A stretch of 64,000 nucleotides of DNA from Oxyruncus cristatus (taxonomy: Eukaryota; Chordata; Aves; Passeriformes; Cotingidae). The first letter of the stretch is position 1, and the number at the start of each line of letters is the position of its first letter. Location: NCBI GenBank assembly GCA_013399855.1, contig VXAY01001092.1, positions 449,305 through 513,304 of the forward strand. The letters are read 5' to 3'. Shown in pieces: positions 11,159 to 25,042 of the stretch. Below the pieces are notes generated by a model. It saw only the letters and a program-made list of their open reading frames with translations, made no database searches and had not been told where the DNA came from. The position numbers were made by a program, and so were the translations under genes.

Positions 11159-14100
11159 TATGGTAATTAGACTCTAACATACATGTTCATTGAGCAGGAA
11201 GGGAGGAACAACATCTGCCTGTGCCCCCCGAAACCCAGTACCATGTCTACTACCGAAATTGAACAAAAATATAATTATGTGCTTGTGGTAGGAACGATAA
11301 CAGAAGAATCCTCATTTTCAGTAATAACACAGGCAACAAACACCTGACCTTCTACTGTTACAGCCTTTAAATTGCCACTTATCATGGAACAGACCGTCAG
11401 GGAAGTTCTAATGTAGCAGCACAATAAGAATAGATATGACCAAAATAGAACTACATAAAGTTAAAAGTTATCATTGATTGATAGAGATAATAACAAAAAA
11501 ACACTGCTAGTCACACAGGCTTAGCCATCTGCTACTGCAGTTACTACATCTTTCTTTCATAGGGCTAGGGCACTAGCAAACATAATAAAACATTTGTTCC
11601 ACTTAGAAAGAGGTAGTTACAATAATGCTGACACAGGAAGAATAATAATAAAACCACCTTCCATCTCTCCAGAGGCTCTTTAGCTACCAAAAAATTAATT
11701 TCTATGCATGTGTTGTCCTTTCAAAGGTGATAGTCAGAAATTCAGATTCCAGATAGTCTTCTTAATTTCTGAATCCCATTTATCATAAATAAAGTTGTAT
11801 AAATAACCATTTACATATAAATTACCACATTTCTGAGGAGGTGAGTGATAATGTCTTCTGCTGACCTAGCTGATAAATTGGGAGATGCTTAATCAAAGAA
11901 CAACATAAAAGATCACAGATCCTTACACAGTAAAGATGGTGTTACCAATAAATGTGCTGCCTAATCAGATAAAATTTAAAGATCTATAGTTTATGGAAAA
12001 CAAGCCTCTTCATTTTCACTGAAACCTTTTCATTATGGAAAGTAAAAATATCTCCTTTAAGACCAATTCATAATACCTGAGTTCAAGCTGCATTGAATAT
12101 CACTTTTATTTTGCATTTCCCTTTTACAGACATTCTGTGAATAGTTCACTCTTCCCTCCTGGAACCATGAATTTGAACATTGGTTGCCTAACCTAAGAGA
12201 AGTCTTCTCTGTCATCTCATCTCACTACTCCTTTTGTCTGCAAAGCTCCCATTTCCCCACTGATGAAGCCACTGATAAAAACAGTGGCTTGTGAGGTGGA
12301 AGGGAGGTGTGTCAGAACTTCTCTGTGCTCAGCATAGCAGTGGAGCACGTCTTGATTGGTGTGACACTTTGACCGAAAAAAGGAAAAGACAGACCTTTCT
12401 TCTATAGTTATCCAAAATGTAAATCCTCCAAGACACATTTCGACCAAGCTGACAGCCTGTTTAGATAAAATGAATGTTGAAATAAAAATAAATATGAAAT
12501 TAGGATTACAGCACAAGAACTGTGGGGTTCTTTGAAAAGGTGACTTTGAAAAAGTGTTAGATCTTACTGTTAAATAACACCATATACATCACATTTTTAA
12601 TAGTATTGCACTACCATAATAACTAAATTATTGCTCTAAGAAATCAGTGAAATCAGGATAATTTTGTATAGATGGCAAATTCACTGCAAAACTACACCAA
12701 TACTGTGCATATGGCTGAGGAAGTGCTCTCAGTAAAGAATGGGATATACACTTACAAGTCTTAAAAATCAGCATTTGCTCTGATCCATACAAACATCATT
12801 CTGCAATATACCTAGAGCGCATCTACATAAACATGTCTACATTGCATTTGATAACAAAACGGCAAATTTTATCTGTGTGATGAATAAATGGCTGTCATAC
12901 GTTATTTGGAAGATTATTTTGCAAATGCCTCTGATATTGAGTAGACAGAATGTGATTATCAGTGGTTATCATGCTCAGTCTATTAGAATTATTTGTTGAT
13001 AATAAATGACCTCATGACTGCAGGCTGAGGACTTCTTGCTTATGACTACTTCCTGCCTGATATTGAACACTGCTAGAGGAAAGACCTTTAGTGACCTATG
13101 ATAAAAATGTCAAATGTCATGTTTCTGCTATTCTACAGTCAACAGCCCATGCTTAATGAATGTCCTAAATTTCAAGACAGGAGCTCAAAAGGGCACTTGA
13201 ATAGGGGGAAACATAACATGGGAGACTAAAGACCTCTTGATAACCTCTGATAGATAGGTGAAATGCAGGAACTTTGCATTTCTTTGTAGTGGTTCATAAC
13301 AAATGGGATTTTTGCTGTGTAAGGGCTCTCTCTTTAAGAAAATTAGTTCGTTTGGTAATTTACAGTTCTTCCAAATGAAAATGTGTAATTGCTGTCAAGA
13401 AAGACAATCTATTTCCTCTCTCATTATCCTTTTAACTTCTGAAAATCTGAAAGTTCCTTTGGTCATCTATCTTTCTGACAAAAACCTTGTGGTCGTGCTC
13501 TGATATTAAAGGCAGCTCTTGAATTAAGAAATGGATCTTGTGTTTTAAAGATGACAAGATTTAGGCTCACTATGATCACCAAGGAGAGGAACTTAGTCAT
13601 AAACCTTCAGCTAATTTATCATTCAAATCTTACTGATCTCTGATGAAGGACATGGAGCTGCTAAAATGGACAGATAAAAATGACACATGGGATATACAAA
13701 TGTTGGAACTCTCTTTTTCAAGGATGACAGCACAAATAAAAGCCTTTGGAGAACATGAAATTACAGTAGGAATAAGGTAGAAAAGGCACCTTTGTTTTGT
13801 CTATTAAGAGACCAAATTTTCATGGTGCACATCGCAAGGTTCATCTGTCAAATCTTTCTTCTGAGCTCCACATCCTTGACATCCAGAGCACGGGACCCTG
13901 ATAGGACAGAGCTGACAACTTCATTTGTATCCCATATCTCTAAACTACAAACATGCCACTTGGAAAGGCCTTGAGTGCTCTGAAGTCCCCCAGACCATTT
14001 ATATCTACATCAGTCCATCAAACTTTTATTATCTACAGCAGTCAGGTTTACCTCAGTTCTTTGTCAGCCTTGTTGAAATCTGAAGTGCCAATTTGTTCAT

Positions 14101-17100
14101 TTTGTGTTTTGCTTTCAGAAAGATGTCATGCGTGTGGTTTGGCATTTTATTGACCAAGAAAATGTATTCATATCATCAGTGACAAAGTTGCACTAAGAAT
14201 TGACATCAATTAAGTGTCTGATACATACAATTACAGAGGTATAGAGGAGAAAGTGAATGAAAGAAATTAACCTTATACAAGGAGAATAGATACCAATTAG
14301 ATATATGACAACACTGCAATATTGCTATAACAATCAAACCAAACAAAAGAGTAAAGTTTAAAAATGAGTGCAGGTGTGTTGGGGGAAGCACTGGATTTCA
14401 AATGATCTAATAAAAGACCATAATTTAATTTTGTTTCTGAAGAACCCGACAGGATCATAAACCAATATATACAATGGAAAAACAAGAATGGGATATACTA
14501 CTAAAGTAGAACAAATATGCTAAGAAACCTCTTAGCCCTGTGTACAAAGCCATGCTAAAAAAATAGTTTATTCAGGAAAAAAAAAATTATAGTAATTTGA
14601 TATAGCAAAAAAACTTTTTTTAATAAATTGCTTTAAGCCAGAAAGTGTCTGAGAATATTTTATGTTTCCAATAATAAATGGCAGACTAGGAGACTACTTT
14701 TGCATTAATTTTCAATTTTTAAAGGATTTTCCAGCAGCATGACTGTCACTGTCCTGGAATATTGATCCACTGATGTTCCAGATGTAAAACTATCTCAAAG
14801 CCCATGTTGTGGCTTGGTTGTTTTTGTTTTGTTTTGCTTTGGTTTTCCTTGAAGAGATTTCATCTAATCATTGACAGATAAACTGCTAATATCTTGTAAG
14901 ATCTGTTCTATGACCACAGCAATATGGTTGTTCTACCACTATGTCTTGACTACAGAAAATCTCACTTTCTTTTATAAGCATCTTTGGCCATCACACTTTA
15001 GATTAGAGCTCTAGAGTACACTTTAGTGTTCAGTACAGTGAAATACAGAAGCCTTTTCTTCTTCTTGCCTAGACACTGTCAGTAAGAAAATCCATGACTG
15101 AGGCTTCCTTTTCCTGGAAATAGATGATCAGAGGAGTTGCTAGACAGTAAACCAGTAAAAAAATATGGTTTTCAAGAGAATTGTACTTAGTGAGAATGTA
15201 GGAAACTGCATTTAATTGAAAAACCCACAGATGCAAAGAAGAGCAACAATTTAAAAAAAGGTATATATATGCCCTATTTTAATAATGCAAGTATACACAA
15301 AAGCATCTTCAAAAGGTTTTTAATTATTGGAACAGAAGTATTTGGTGCTATCTGGTTTCTGTAGGAGTACATTGTTTGTGAGTTTTGGAGGGATATTCTC
15401 TGAGTTTTGCACATCTGCATATAGTGGCAATGGATGAAGAGCTCATGGATATGTATGACCAGCTGAGGGGTTCTGTAGTATCCCTGGCTCCAAATAGACC
15501 CTTTACCCACTCCAGATAGACCCTTTCATCTCACAACAAATTCTGCCACAACAGGCACTGCTTAACAGCCAATATCCTTCCACGACTTGAAGCAAAATTC
15601 TAAGGGAAGAAGAAATTTGGGTCAAGGTATTCCTCTCTAGGATACCAGGCTTTCACATGCTTTTTTCACCATATGTCCTCAAAATTCTCTTTGTATATAT
15701 GGGTAGGGAGAAACTAAAGCAGGGACAGCAAGCAGTGATAACTCACAGGAAAAGTCTATATACTAATGAAGATAATTCTTCTTTGACATTTCTGTGCATA
15801 CACACCTAAATTTTCCATGGTACTGCTTATTTCAAAGTAACAGATCTGTCAATGTCAGCTTTTGCTACATACAAATATACAGTTTTGATGCAGCTGGTTC
15901 CTTGAACTTCCTGGCATCCTGTGTGTCTCAGTTTGCAGATGAGGGACGAGGACTTTAGCAGTATGGAAAAACCAGGACACTGAGAAAAGAAGATGGTTTA
16001 GTTCTGTAGGCATTCCCTTACACATGAAAAGCTCTCCATTTGCTTATACGAGCACAAAACAATTCTGCTCTATTAAAATTTGCTGGTTCTATAGCACCCC
16101 TAACTGCAGCATTCCAAGTAGATTGAAATACCTAGTATATAAAATAGAATGCTTACAAAAGTATAAAAATGTGCTTTAAACATATTAGAATATAAAGACT
16201 TGGTTATTAAAGGATGGTTAATTTTCAATTCTAAGACAAGTGGTTGCCTAAAAGAATTAGTTAAACACATAGAACTGCCTGTCACTAAGAATGCTCAGGA
16301 GTCTCACTTAAGACAGTCTATCTGTGTGCGTCTATATTGTTCTGTCAGTTTGGAGTTCCAAATTCCCACATCACAGAAACTAGATTGGTTTTAGTTCTTA
16401 CTTTGACTCTGGGTTAAAGAAAACCAAGCACTTCTTTGCCAGCAAGGAAACCTTGGCCTGAGAATGGACTATGTCACATTTAAGTCCCCCAGTCACAGAC
16501 CCAATAATGGTCTCAGAGACTCAAGTTAGACTTCAGTCTGAGAGTCTACACTTGAGATAAGCAAAGCCAAGAGAAATGAGAATTTCTAGATTCTAAATGA
16601 GATATCCACCTCACCTCCAAGAACCCTCCATAACATAAATCCTGGAGTAAGACTTATATGCTTAATTTCATATTTATATGATATATGAATGCTGATGGAG
16701 AAGAGCCACCAAAACTGGTGTAAAGACAATGGTAGTGATCAATGTCTTGCATAAAATATATGAAGAGATGAGAGAGCAATATTTTTGCAGTTTTAAGTTT
16801 CTAAGTCATACAATTCAAGCCCTCTTCACTGTTTTTAATAGGATTTAACAAATAATAACAAATTACATTTACATATATTTATTTATTTATGTTAGATGTA
16901 AACCATCTAACTGTGCTGTGTTGAATGGACACATTAAAAACCTCAAAGTTTTTTTATTTCCTCTGATCTCAGGAAGAGGCTGTAGAGAATTTCTAACCAT
17001 ACTAATCATAATTAATTTTATCTTTATTTTAAAGAATTATGAAATCAGATTATCTTTTTATATGCATTTTTTTAGATCAGGGTTTTTTGAATTTTTTTTT

Positions 17101-17130
17101 CAGCAGCAGTCAAACTCTGATTCCTATCTT
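11159..17130. other. AT-rich DNA without a recognised gene
   Basis: No gene or mobile element could be supported. A minus-strand open frame of 99 codons at 12217-12516 is the longest, but it has no recognisable domain. A near-perfect tandem duplication with a 21-base unit (CTCCAAATAGACCCTTT / CTCCAGATAGACCCTTT) sits at about 15488-15526. Confidence 0.55.
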
Positions 17131-17345
17131 TGAATTATGGAATTGAGTTAGAAGAGACCCAGCAGGATCATCAATCATCGAGCCCAATACCCTGCACAGG
17201 ACACCCAAAGAATCACACATGGGCCTGAGAGTGTTGTCCAAATGTTTCTTGAACTCAGACAGGCTTGGTGCTGTGATTATTTCCCTGGGGAACCTGTTCC
17301 AATGTCAACCACCCTCTGGATGAAAAACATTTTCCTGATCTGGCC
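17131..17345 (-). mobile_element. CR1 LINE 3' fragment
   Basis: The complement of a CR1 end is present: 'gagttagaagagaccc', 'catcgagcccaataccctgcac', a diverged 'cttgaactcagacaggcttgg' block and 'ggggaacctgttccaatg'. The octamer tail is worn to GAATTATGGAATTGAG. This is an older copy than the one at 10.9 kb, on the minus strand and 5' truncated. Confidence 0.88.
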
Positions 17346-19503
17346 TGAGTAATAGTCCAGAGGGTCCTCAAAGACTCCCATCTTTAGCAAATTTTCAAAT
17401 TGTAATGGGAACTTTCATTTTTGTGTGTAAGAAAGTAAGGAAGTTACTGCCAACACCCAACAGCACAGCATGCTGTGCTCTCAGCGACAACACCTATGCA
17501 GAAAGGCACCAAAGACCCTGTGTGAGAGCTGAACTATTCACACAAGTAAGAATTGTATGGAAGGGTAGGCACACACCCTTGCTGGATCAGAGCTTATGTG
17601 CCTTGATTAACGTTTTTTTTTCCTACTTTCCTTTTCCCTTATTTTTGTGTTGGACTGTTGGCTGTCTCTCAGTGGAATAGATTATTTTATCCACTTTTCC
17701 CTCAATAATCCTCTTTGACATAGACTTGTCAACCTAATCCACAAGAATCTTTCTGGGTTTTGTGTATCAGCCTTACCTCGATGGGAGGAAAGCAGGCTGG
17801 ATAAGGAAGAGCTAAGGTTTTAAAACTAAAGCAAAGATGTCTGACTTAGATGTTTTAGTTTGTTTTATGTAAAGATCTTTCAATGTGGCTAATGAGCTGT
17901 CTACCAAATTCATTGCCACATCTTTATTAATCATTCCAGTGAAGTTACCAAGCTAAGGTAAGCACTATGGTTAATGATACAGGTGTAATCCCATCTGAAG
18001 GTTTTAGAGGAATGAAACATGTTTAGCACTGTCATGGTTTCTGGAACCTGCATGCATAGCTCTTGAATTCTGCGTGATACTGGAACATGCCCCTCGGTGT
18101 ATAAGTTTTCCCTGTGGAATTGTGAGCTTCAGTTCTCATTTTTATATTTCCATTGAGCTGAAAATTCCAGAGGTGGTAATACTGTAATATTACCAGGGCG
18201 TGACAATAAGGGTGTTCAGCATCAATGAGGCTGTCTTCACATGGAAGTACCTTTTTATGTGGAACAAACAAATTTCTTTCAAATCTAATTCAATTCTGAT
18301 ATAGAAGGTAAACAAGAAACCAACATATAATGAGGAGAAACATTACCATCAGATCAGAGAGAACAGTAATTATTTTAAAAAATTATTTGTGATATCTCAG
18401 TTCTGGGAAAGGGCTGCCAAGCAAAATCTACATTCCTATAGTCTATCCAGCAGCTACCACCTGTAATTACTGCTTGGAACTTTCAGGGACATTAAACCAC
18501 CATTTGTGGCCAAATCAAAACTTCCACAAGTTTATGCAAAGAGAAAACACACTTATATTTTAACACTATTTAGTCAAATAGTCTATATTTTCAAGTAAAA
18601 GGTCTATAAATATAGTGTCTTTAAAAGAACAAAAATATTTCCAAAAGTTTTAGTGAATCTTCACCAAACATAATATAATTAGTTATAGTTATAACAGCTA
18701 GTTACTGTTATTCTATATGAGTATTAATGCTTAGTATATCATAAAAAATTAAAGTGTTTAATAAATCACCTGCTTAGCATATCAAGTAAGAATGAAAGTA
18801 TTGCACAAATTACCAGATATGAATAATCCAATATAAAACCTTTTAAACTAAAGAAAGCATATAAGTCAGTTTCTGTAGAAAAGTTACTTCAGAATCAAAT
18901 CCTACTATTTCTTTGTGATAATCAAGTTTGGGTCACATCTCCCCTCTGATAATATATGGCCTAGCAGGTAATGCTTAGTGTTCTGAATTTATCTAATATT
19001 TTAATATTGTAGCAAAATAACAGAAGGAACTATGTAACAAAATTGTTTGGTAATGCTTCCTAACATTTCCTTGACACTGATGAGTCAGTTCCATAAAAAG
19101 TTTTCAGTAAGATGTTACATAACAAACTGTTTCTTCAGCCCCATTTTTTTTAAACAGAAAGGAAAAAAAACATCCAAAATGACACCGGAAGAACACCATT
19201 TTGGGGATTTTAAAATGAAGCACTTAAAAGTTTAATATGTCTGCATAAAGATGGCTTGTGAAAATTAACTCACGAAGTAATACTGCCTACAGAACTGCTG
19301 AAGATGATTACAGATTCCTTTTCCTACAGAACTCCAGTCTCATTCACCACCCAAACACATGAAGTAGTGTTGGGGCTTTTCTGTGGGAGTTTGTCACAGA
19401 AGGTAAAGAACACGGGGATGACCGCTAGGAGCTCGGGTTACTCCTCTGATATGGAAGTTCAAGGCAGTATCAAGTACATCTATTTTACCCCTTCATCTCC
19501 TTC
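17346..19503. other. AT-rich DNA without a recognised gene
   Basis: I see no supported gene, RNA or mobile element. A 91-codon plus-strand frame at 17405-17680 has no recognisable domain and no convincing splice context. Confidence 0.5.
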
Positions 19504-19690
19504 AGCCTATGCACCAACTACACACTGTTCCACTGATTATGACCCTCTGAAATCTGCCAGCCAGCCAGCTGTTAATCCATGTCACTGTTCACTCATCCAG
19601 TCCACATTTCCTGAGTTTGCCTATGAGGATGTTGTGAGAGACAGTGTCAAAAGCCTTGTTGAAGTCAGGTACTTCATCCATCCAGACAGT
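19504..19690 (-). mobile_element. CR1 LINE internal fragment (reverse transcriptase region)
   Basis: On the minus strand this translates to KAFDTVSHNIL, the conserved CR1/LINE reverse transcriptase segment, followed in frame by a WLAGRFQRV-like stretch that matches the next conserved block. Only about 60 codons are kept, with neither the 3' untranslated part nor the octamer tail. Because it is an isolated internal piece, it was probably cut by later deletion rather than by normal 5' truncation. The plus-strand 139-codon frame over this place is antisense to it. Confidence 0.85.
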
Positions 19691-22600
19691 TGTTTCATGG
19701 TAAAAGGTAATAAGAGTTCCTGAAGTGGGAAAATTTACATGATTTTAGAAACCCAATTCACATGCTTTGATCACACAAATGGGTAATACTGTAAGGACTA
19801 TGAAAAAATAACTTGTTAAAAAAAAATTAAACTTTAATTTCTGCTTATAGAGTGAGTACTTTTTTTTCATGTTGGCTTTTGGTAAGAAAAACAAATATTT
19901 CTATGTATAAAATGGAGGAAAAATGGAACAGTGTTAGCAAAGGAAAAAAGTCTTACTGAGATGTGCGTGAGTAATAAAAAAGGGAAAGTTAAAGGATGCT
20001 TGAAAAGGTGGGTTTTCTGAAATATATTAAGATCCTTTATTGACTGGGGGCTTTATTTTGCTCTCATCATGGCAAAGGACACATATTCCCAATCACTTAA
20101 AATTTTCTGGGTTTTGTAACATCAGTAACGTTGTATGTGATGGATTCCTGCAGGTTTTAGTTCAGATCTAATGAGATCTGACCCAATTATAAACTTATTC
20201 AAGATAACTGAGAAGCTACATCAAAAAGATGACTTCAGGGAAGTTGCTCTCAAAGTTATGGAAGGCAACGTTAGAATTAGAAAATTAAATGGGGACTTCT
20301 TTACCTTCTATGCTTAAAGTTAGAAATAATGGAAAAGAAAGGCAGCAAATTTCTATTCTAGGAAAGTTGCATTAGAGGAAGTAATAGACATGAAATACAG
20401 ACTGAAGAAGTGGCAGCTCCTCTATGGCACTCGAGAGAAGTACTTAAGTATTAATGTAACTGCTGTAAAATGAGATATTGAGTTACATTGCTGAGTTTAG
20501 TGCACTAAAATACATAATTCTGATTTGGCAGTCTTTGTTGATGATGGTTAACACTTTTTAAATTGTTTTAGGCAAAAAGGAAAAGCATGAGAAGGCAAGC
20601 AAAAAATTGTAAGTTTTTGAAATTAAAATTAATATAGAGTGAGTGTAATAAGTTCTTAATAGAAAAAGTAAAGCTTTTTGAAAACCCAAAAAAAGGCACA
20701 TTTACATCAGAAAAATGTAAATTATGCAACATGGTTACCTGGGATATCTCTGTATTCATATTAAAGACATTGGAAGATATGTCGTGAATTTTTCAAAATT
20801 ATACCAGAAAAAGGTATTATTCCAATTTTTTTTCTGAAAAACTTGATAGAAATCAGTTTAAGGTTCTTCTATTGTCAGTTAATACATTAGATCTTTTTCC
20901 TGTGATGGAAAATTCACACAAACTATTGTTATGAAACATTTATGAATCAACAAAGTTTCCTGCAAGCAACAAGGTCATGTAGACCTGCTATTGCTGAAAA
21001 AAATCTTCCAGTCTTCTGCAAAAGTGAAAACACTATGCTCAGGCTGAGAAAAAACTTAATGCAAATTTAAGCAAAATCCAGATATTTTTGCAATTCTGGT
21101 GAAATAGAATCCAAGTATTAGGAGACATAACAAATCCGCAAAAAGTTTCAATACTTAAAACCTCACAGTAATCAAAATGAAATCAGGGGTATAAAACCTA
21201 AATAAAGTCCATTTGATCACCAGTACAATAGTTTCTAAAGGATAGAATATCTTGTGGCTGAAATAGGCAATAACTGATGACTGACTAATGGCTAATTAAA
21301 CAAGGAGCAAATCTATATTCTGTTTCAGAAAATATTGTACAAAATTTTTTAAATAAGCTTGTAACTTTTGTTTCATGTGAATATGTTGTATTGTATTCCA
21401 CATTAATTTTACTTTAATATTTTAAATTAATATGCCATTAAAAGATTTGGTTTTCTCAAAAAGTCTGGGTATAATGATAGGACCAATCTTAAATATTCAC
21501 TGTTAATGTAACTGCAGTTTATTTAGTAATTAGGAAGCTCACACTGCCAGGAAACATAGTCAAATTAATTATCTTAATTTTACTGATTGGAATATAAAAT
21601 ATTCCATCTGAATTTCAGAGATATTTATTTTCAAATTGAATTTATACCTCTGAAAATGGTGTTTGTATTTGAATAAGAAAAAAAATCTACATAAAGAAGG
21701 TTCATAGCTGTCTCTTAAAGAAGAGTCCGATATATTATTTATTAGCTCATAAGTGACATACTGAAATTTAAATTTTAGTTCCATTCTCTATTTTTCCTCT
21801 TCTTCCTCTACTCTCTTATGTGTGTCTAGTAATAATAAATTTTTGGTTCTTACCCAGCAATTTACAAGCAAGCTAGAACTGTAATACACAAATGCATGTA
21901 GACTTCTATTAGTGAATCATAGAAACCAACTATTTCAGGCAATAGGATTCTATTTTATAATGAATTTAACTGGACAGAGCCTTCAGAAATGTTATTTTTG
22001 TGACTGAGCATTGAACTGCTACAATGTGGTCAGATTTAGGTATATATATGATAACAACCAAGGAAAATTAGATTATGTTTAGGGCAAATTTGGCCTGCAA
22101 AAAGTTTTCCATATAATAAGGAGAAAAGAAGACTCGCAATGCTTTTCTTCACAACACAAGGGGCCCTTTCCAATGTAGAAATAGAATGCCAGAAGACATT
22201 TCTAGGAGATATGAACTGGAGGCTGCAATTCAGACAACTGTATCAGCTATGTCTGAGATCTATATTGGACCTTGCTTGTACATGGCAGCATTCATAAAAT
22301 TTCACCATTCCATTCTTTGGTCCAGGCATTGTCTATTTCAAAAGAATAAGAAAAGAGTGTCCATAGGTGTACTAAGATATACCTATTATTATGAAGTTTA
22401 GAATGAGACAGGTAAGAGACAAGGGAGAATAATTTCCCAATGAAAAGTTTACTTCACCTAAGAACTGAATCATGCTCTGTGGTGTACTGTGGTAATTATG
22501 GAAAATTTAGGACTATAATGTTGCTATTTTAGCTGCTAACTGAGTTAAGTTAGTGCAATGAATCTGAGTCTCTGTGCCACAGAAAACTTCCTGATCTATG

Positions 22601-25042
22601 GCAAAAAAGCTTTTCTATATCATAGCGAGACTAAGAGTTTGTAGATATGGCATGGTGAGACTGGATTAGAGCAACCTGGTTATTATTATTTGTCTTTTGA
22701 CAAAACTGAGCTGTAATATCATGCATACTGATAAATGCTTTGGGAATAGACTTGGGAGAAACTCCCCCATTCATATGTCATGGATACTTTTAACATTTCT
22801 GCAAAATATATACCTTCCTTCTGATTAAACACTGAGACAATAGCATCTAAAATTAACAAACTGCAAAGATCATTTATGTTTCAGAATGAGTGCACTACAC
22901 ACAGGATGTGCATTAGAAATGCTTCTGTGCAGCTGAGTCGTTTCAAAGTATATGGATTGAGAATTTCTGTCGAGCTACATACTTTTCAGCATGTGATTCA
23001 TATCTGCTGACAGATGAGCTGGTGAGGATTACAATTACTGTAATGTGGATCCTAGACTGGGATCCGTTGTCCTTGGATTTCTAGACCATTCTTTGTCTAC
23101 CACTTAGCTTTTGCCACAAGTCTGGAGGCTTGCTTTGACTTCTTTTTCTTGATAAATTCTTCTAAATTGTCTATCATCCTATGCTCTGCATCAGTATGAC
23201 AACTTATTGTTTAGGAGCAACTTTTTTAAAACATCTTTTCTTCTTTCTACATCAAATAACAGAAAGTGCTAAATCAGTGAAGCTGATGGCCTTTGTATTC
23301 TAGTTCTGTGAATTTTTTATTGTATTCACTTCTTACTTTGAACATCTTCAAAACAGATTCCTATTTTAATTGGTTCCATTGTTACTGACTTCAAAACTAT
23401 AGGTTGAATGATTGTTTTGGCATTTTAATATTTGACTCAAAATGCAACCTATTAGCTTCCAGTTTCATTAACCTTTCAGATAAGGGAAAACCTATCTTTA
23501 ATCAGTGCCCCTGCTGAGAGTACTGCTGAGAAATGCAAAACTAAACTGTAACTAGACTATAGCAGGATGATGATCATGGAAGGCTAGTAATTATAAACTT
23601 CCTTTAGGTATTTGATGGTCGAAAACATGTCATCCCCACAGTGTCACTTGCCAGGAGGAGAATGTGTCGTCACTGTGGCAAATCCTGCAGAGAGACTGTG
23701 TCCCAGTATTTATACTGTAAGCTGTATCACACTGACTCTTAGGGAGAGTAAAGCAGGAAGAGAATCTAATCCCCTATAAATGAGCTGCAAATCTTTTTTT
23801 CAGAAGCTGCACTAGAGAATTTACCAAACTGTAGAACCCACCACTGTGCATTTGCTTGACTGAATTATAATTATTTTTCCAAAGTAACAGCTGGAAAAGC
23901 ATAGGAGTGACCCAAGATACAAAATGAAAATACATAATGGAAAATAAATACCTACTGAACTTCATATATTAAAATCAGAAAAGAAAAAAAAAGGCACTAA
24001 ATTCCTAAAAACTTGCATGCAACTAGAAGCCACATTCTGAGTAACCACATGAAGTTAACTACCATCAGTAAAGCTTTTATTGGTTTTTTTTTCCATCTCT
24101 CCCCATCTATCTTTAATTGATAAAATGTCAACATATTGTAAATTCTAACTCCTGTTTAATTATATTGGTAGAAGAGAGGTAACAGTATATGAGGTTTTTA
24201 ACTAGACTGGCTTTACAGAGGTTTTGTGGTCTTACCTCCTAAATCTATGGCATTGCAGCGCACAAAACAAAGCTAAAACAATAGAAAAGCTGATGGAAAA
24301 TTTAGATGCACATGGGTACATTATCATGCCAATGTGCAGAAATGCATCGGTGCATTTCCACAAAAAGACTGGCAGCTGAACACTTTGCACTTTGTAGAAC
24401 GTAGGTCAGCTTAACAGAAAGATGAACTAATGATCTTAGGTGACTGAGAATTCCTTGAGATCCCTGAATAAAATGCCCTTGATTTTAACCAACTCCTGGT
24501 TGAAAGGGAGGCGTGCTTTGCACCTAAGTGAAATTTCAGTTGAGCACTTGGAGCTACACAAAAGGGCGAATGCTGAAGACACGTGTGGGCAGTGACTGCA
24601 CTCTTTGCATGCCTTAAGTGCCCTATAAACTCTCCTTTCAAATGTATTTCTGTTTAAAGTCCATCTGAAGCAGGAATATTGCATAAAATTACCTCTCGTT
24701 TGCATTGAGAAAATATTTGTCAAAAAAAGGGTAGGCCTTCATACCAGAAAGGGTTCAAACACACATTTTCTATATTCTCTGTTTTTGGTTTTTTTTTTTC
24801 CAGTGCTGCAATTTGTAGTTGTTCCCTAGATCATCCCCTGGTCTGATTGTATTCTATGTAAGCAGACACTGGGCAAAAAGCAGGCAAGATATTAAAAAGC
24901 AGGAACAAAAGCCTGCAGGACTAGAAGATCCTGTCTCAGATGAGCATCTTAAACCTTTCACAGCAATTCAACTCAGTCTGTGGCCTCCTCCTTTGGTTGG
25001 TCAATGAGTCCTAGACTACATGGTCAACACATGCAGCCACAA
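19691..25042. other. AT-rich DNA without a recognised gene
   Basis: No firm gene was found. An exon-like segment at 23608-23742 is reported separately as a low-confidence candidate. The rest is unique AT-rich DNA with short homopolymer tracts. Confidence 0.5.
23608..23742 (+). CDS. Exon-like segment with a CxxCGKxC motif, unrecognised
   Basis: Directly after a TTTAG acceptor, 44 codons stay open to a TAG stop. The translation contains CRHCGKSC in its middle and ends YCKLYHTDS. The cysteine spacing is reminiscent of metal-binding knuckles, but I recognise no family. If real, it would be the terminal coding exon of a plus-strand gene. Against it, the polypyrimidine tract is weak, an open frame of this length is expected by chance in AT-rich DNA, and no poly(A) signal follows closely. 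Confidence 0.12.
   Translation, partial: VFDGRKHVIPTVSLARRRMCRHCGKSCRETVSQYLYCKLYHTDS

Noticed and set aside
12217..12516. Minus-strand 99-codon frame
   Set aside because: No domain, no matching splice sites, and composition like the local DNA.
19304..19723. Plus-strand 139-codon frame
   Set aside because: Its second half is antisense to a CR1 reverse transcriptase fragment, and the first half has no recognisable feature.
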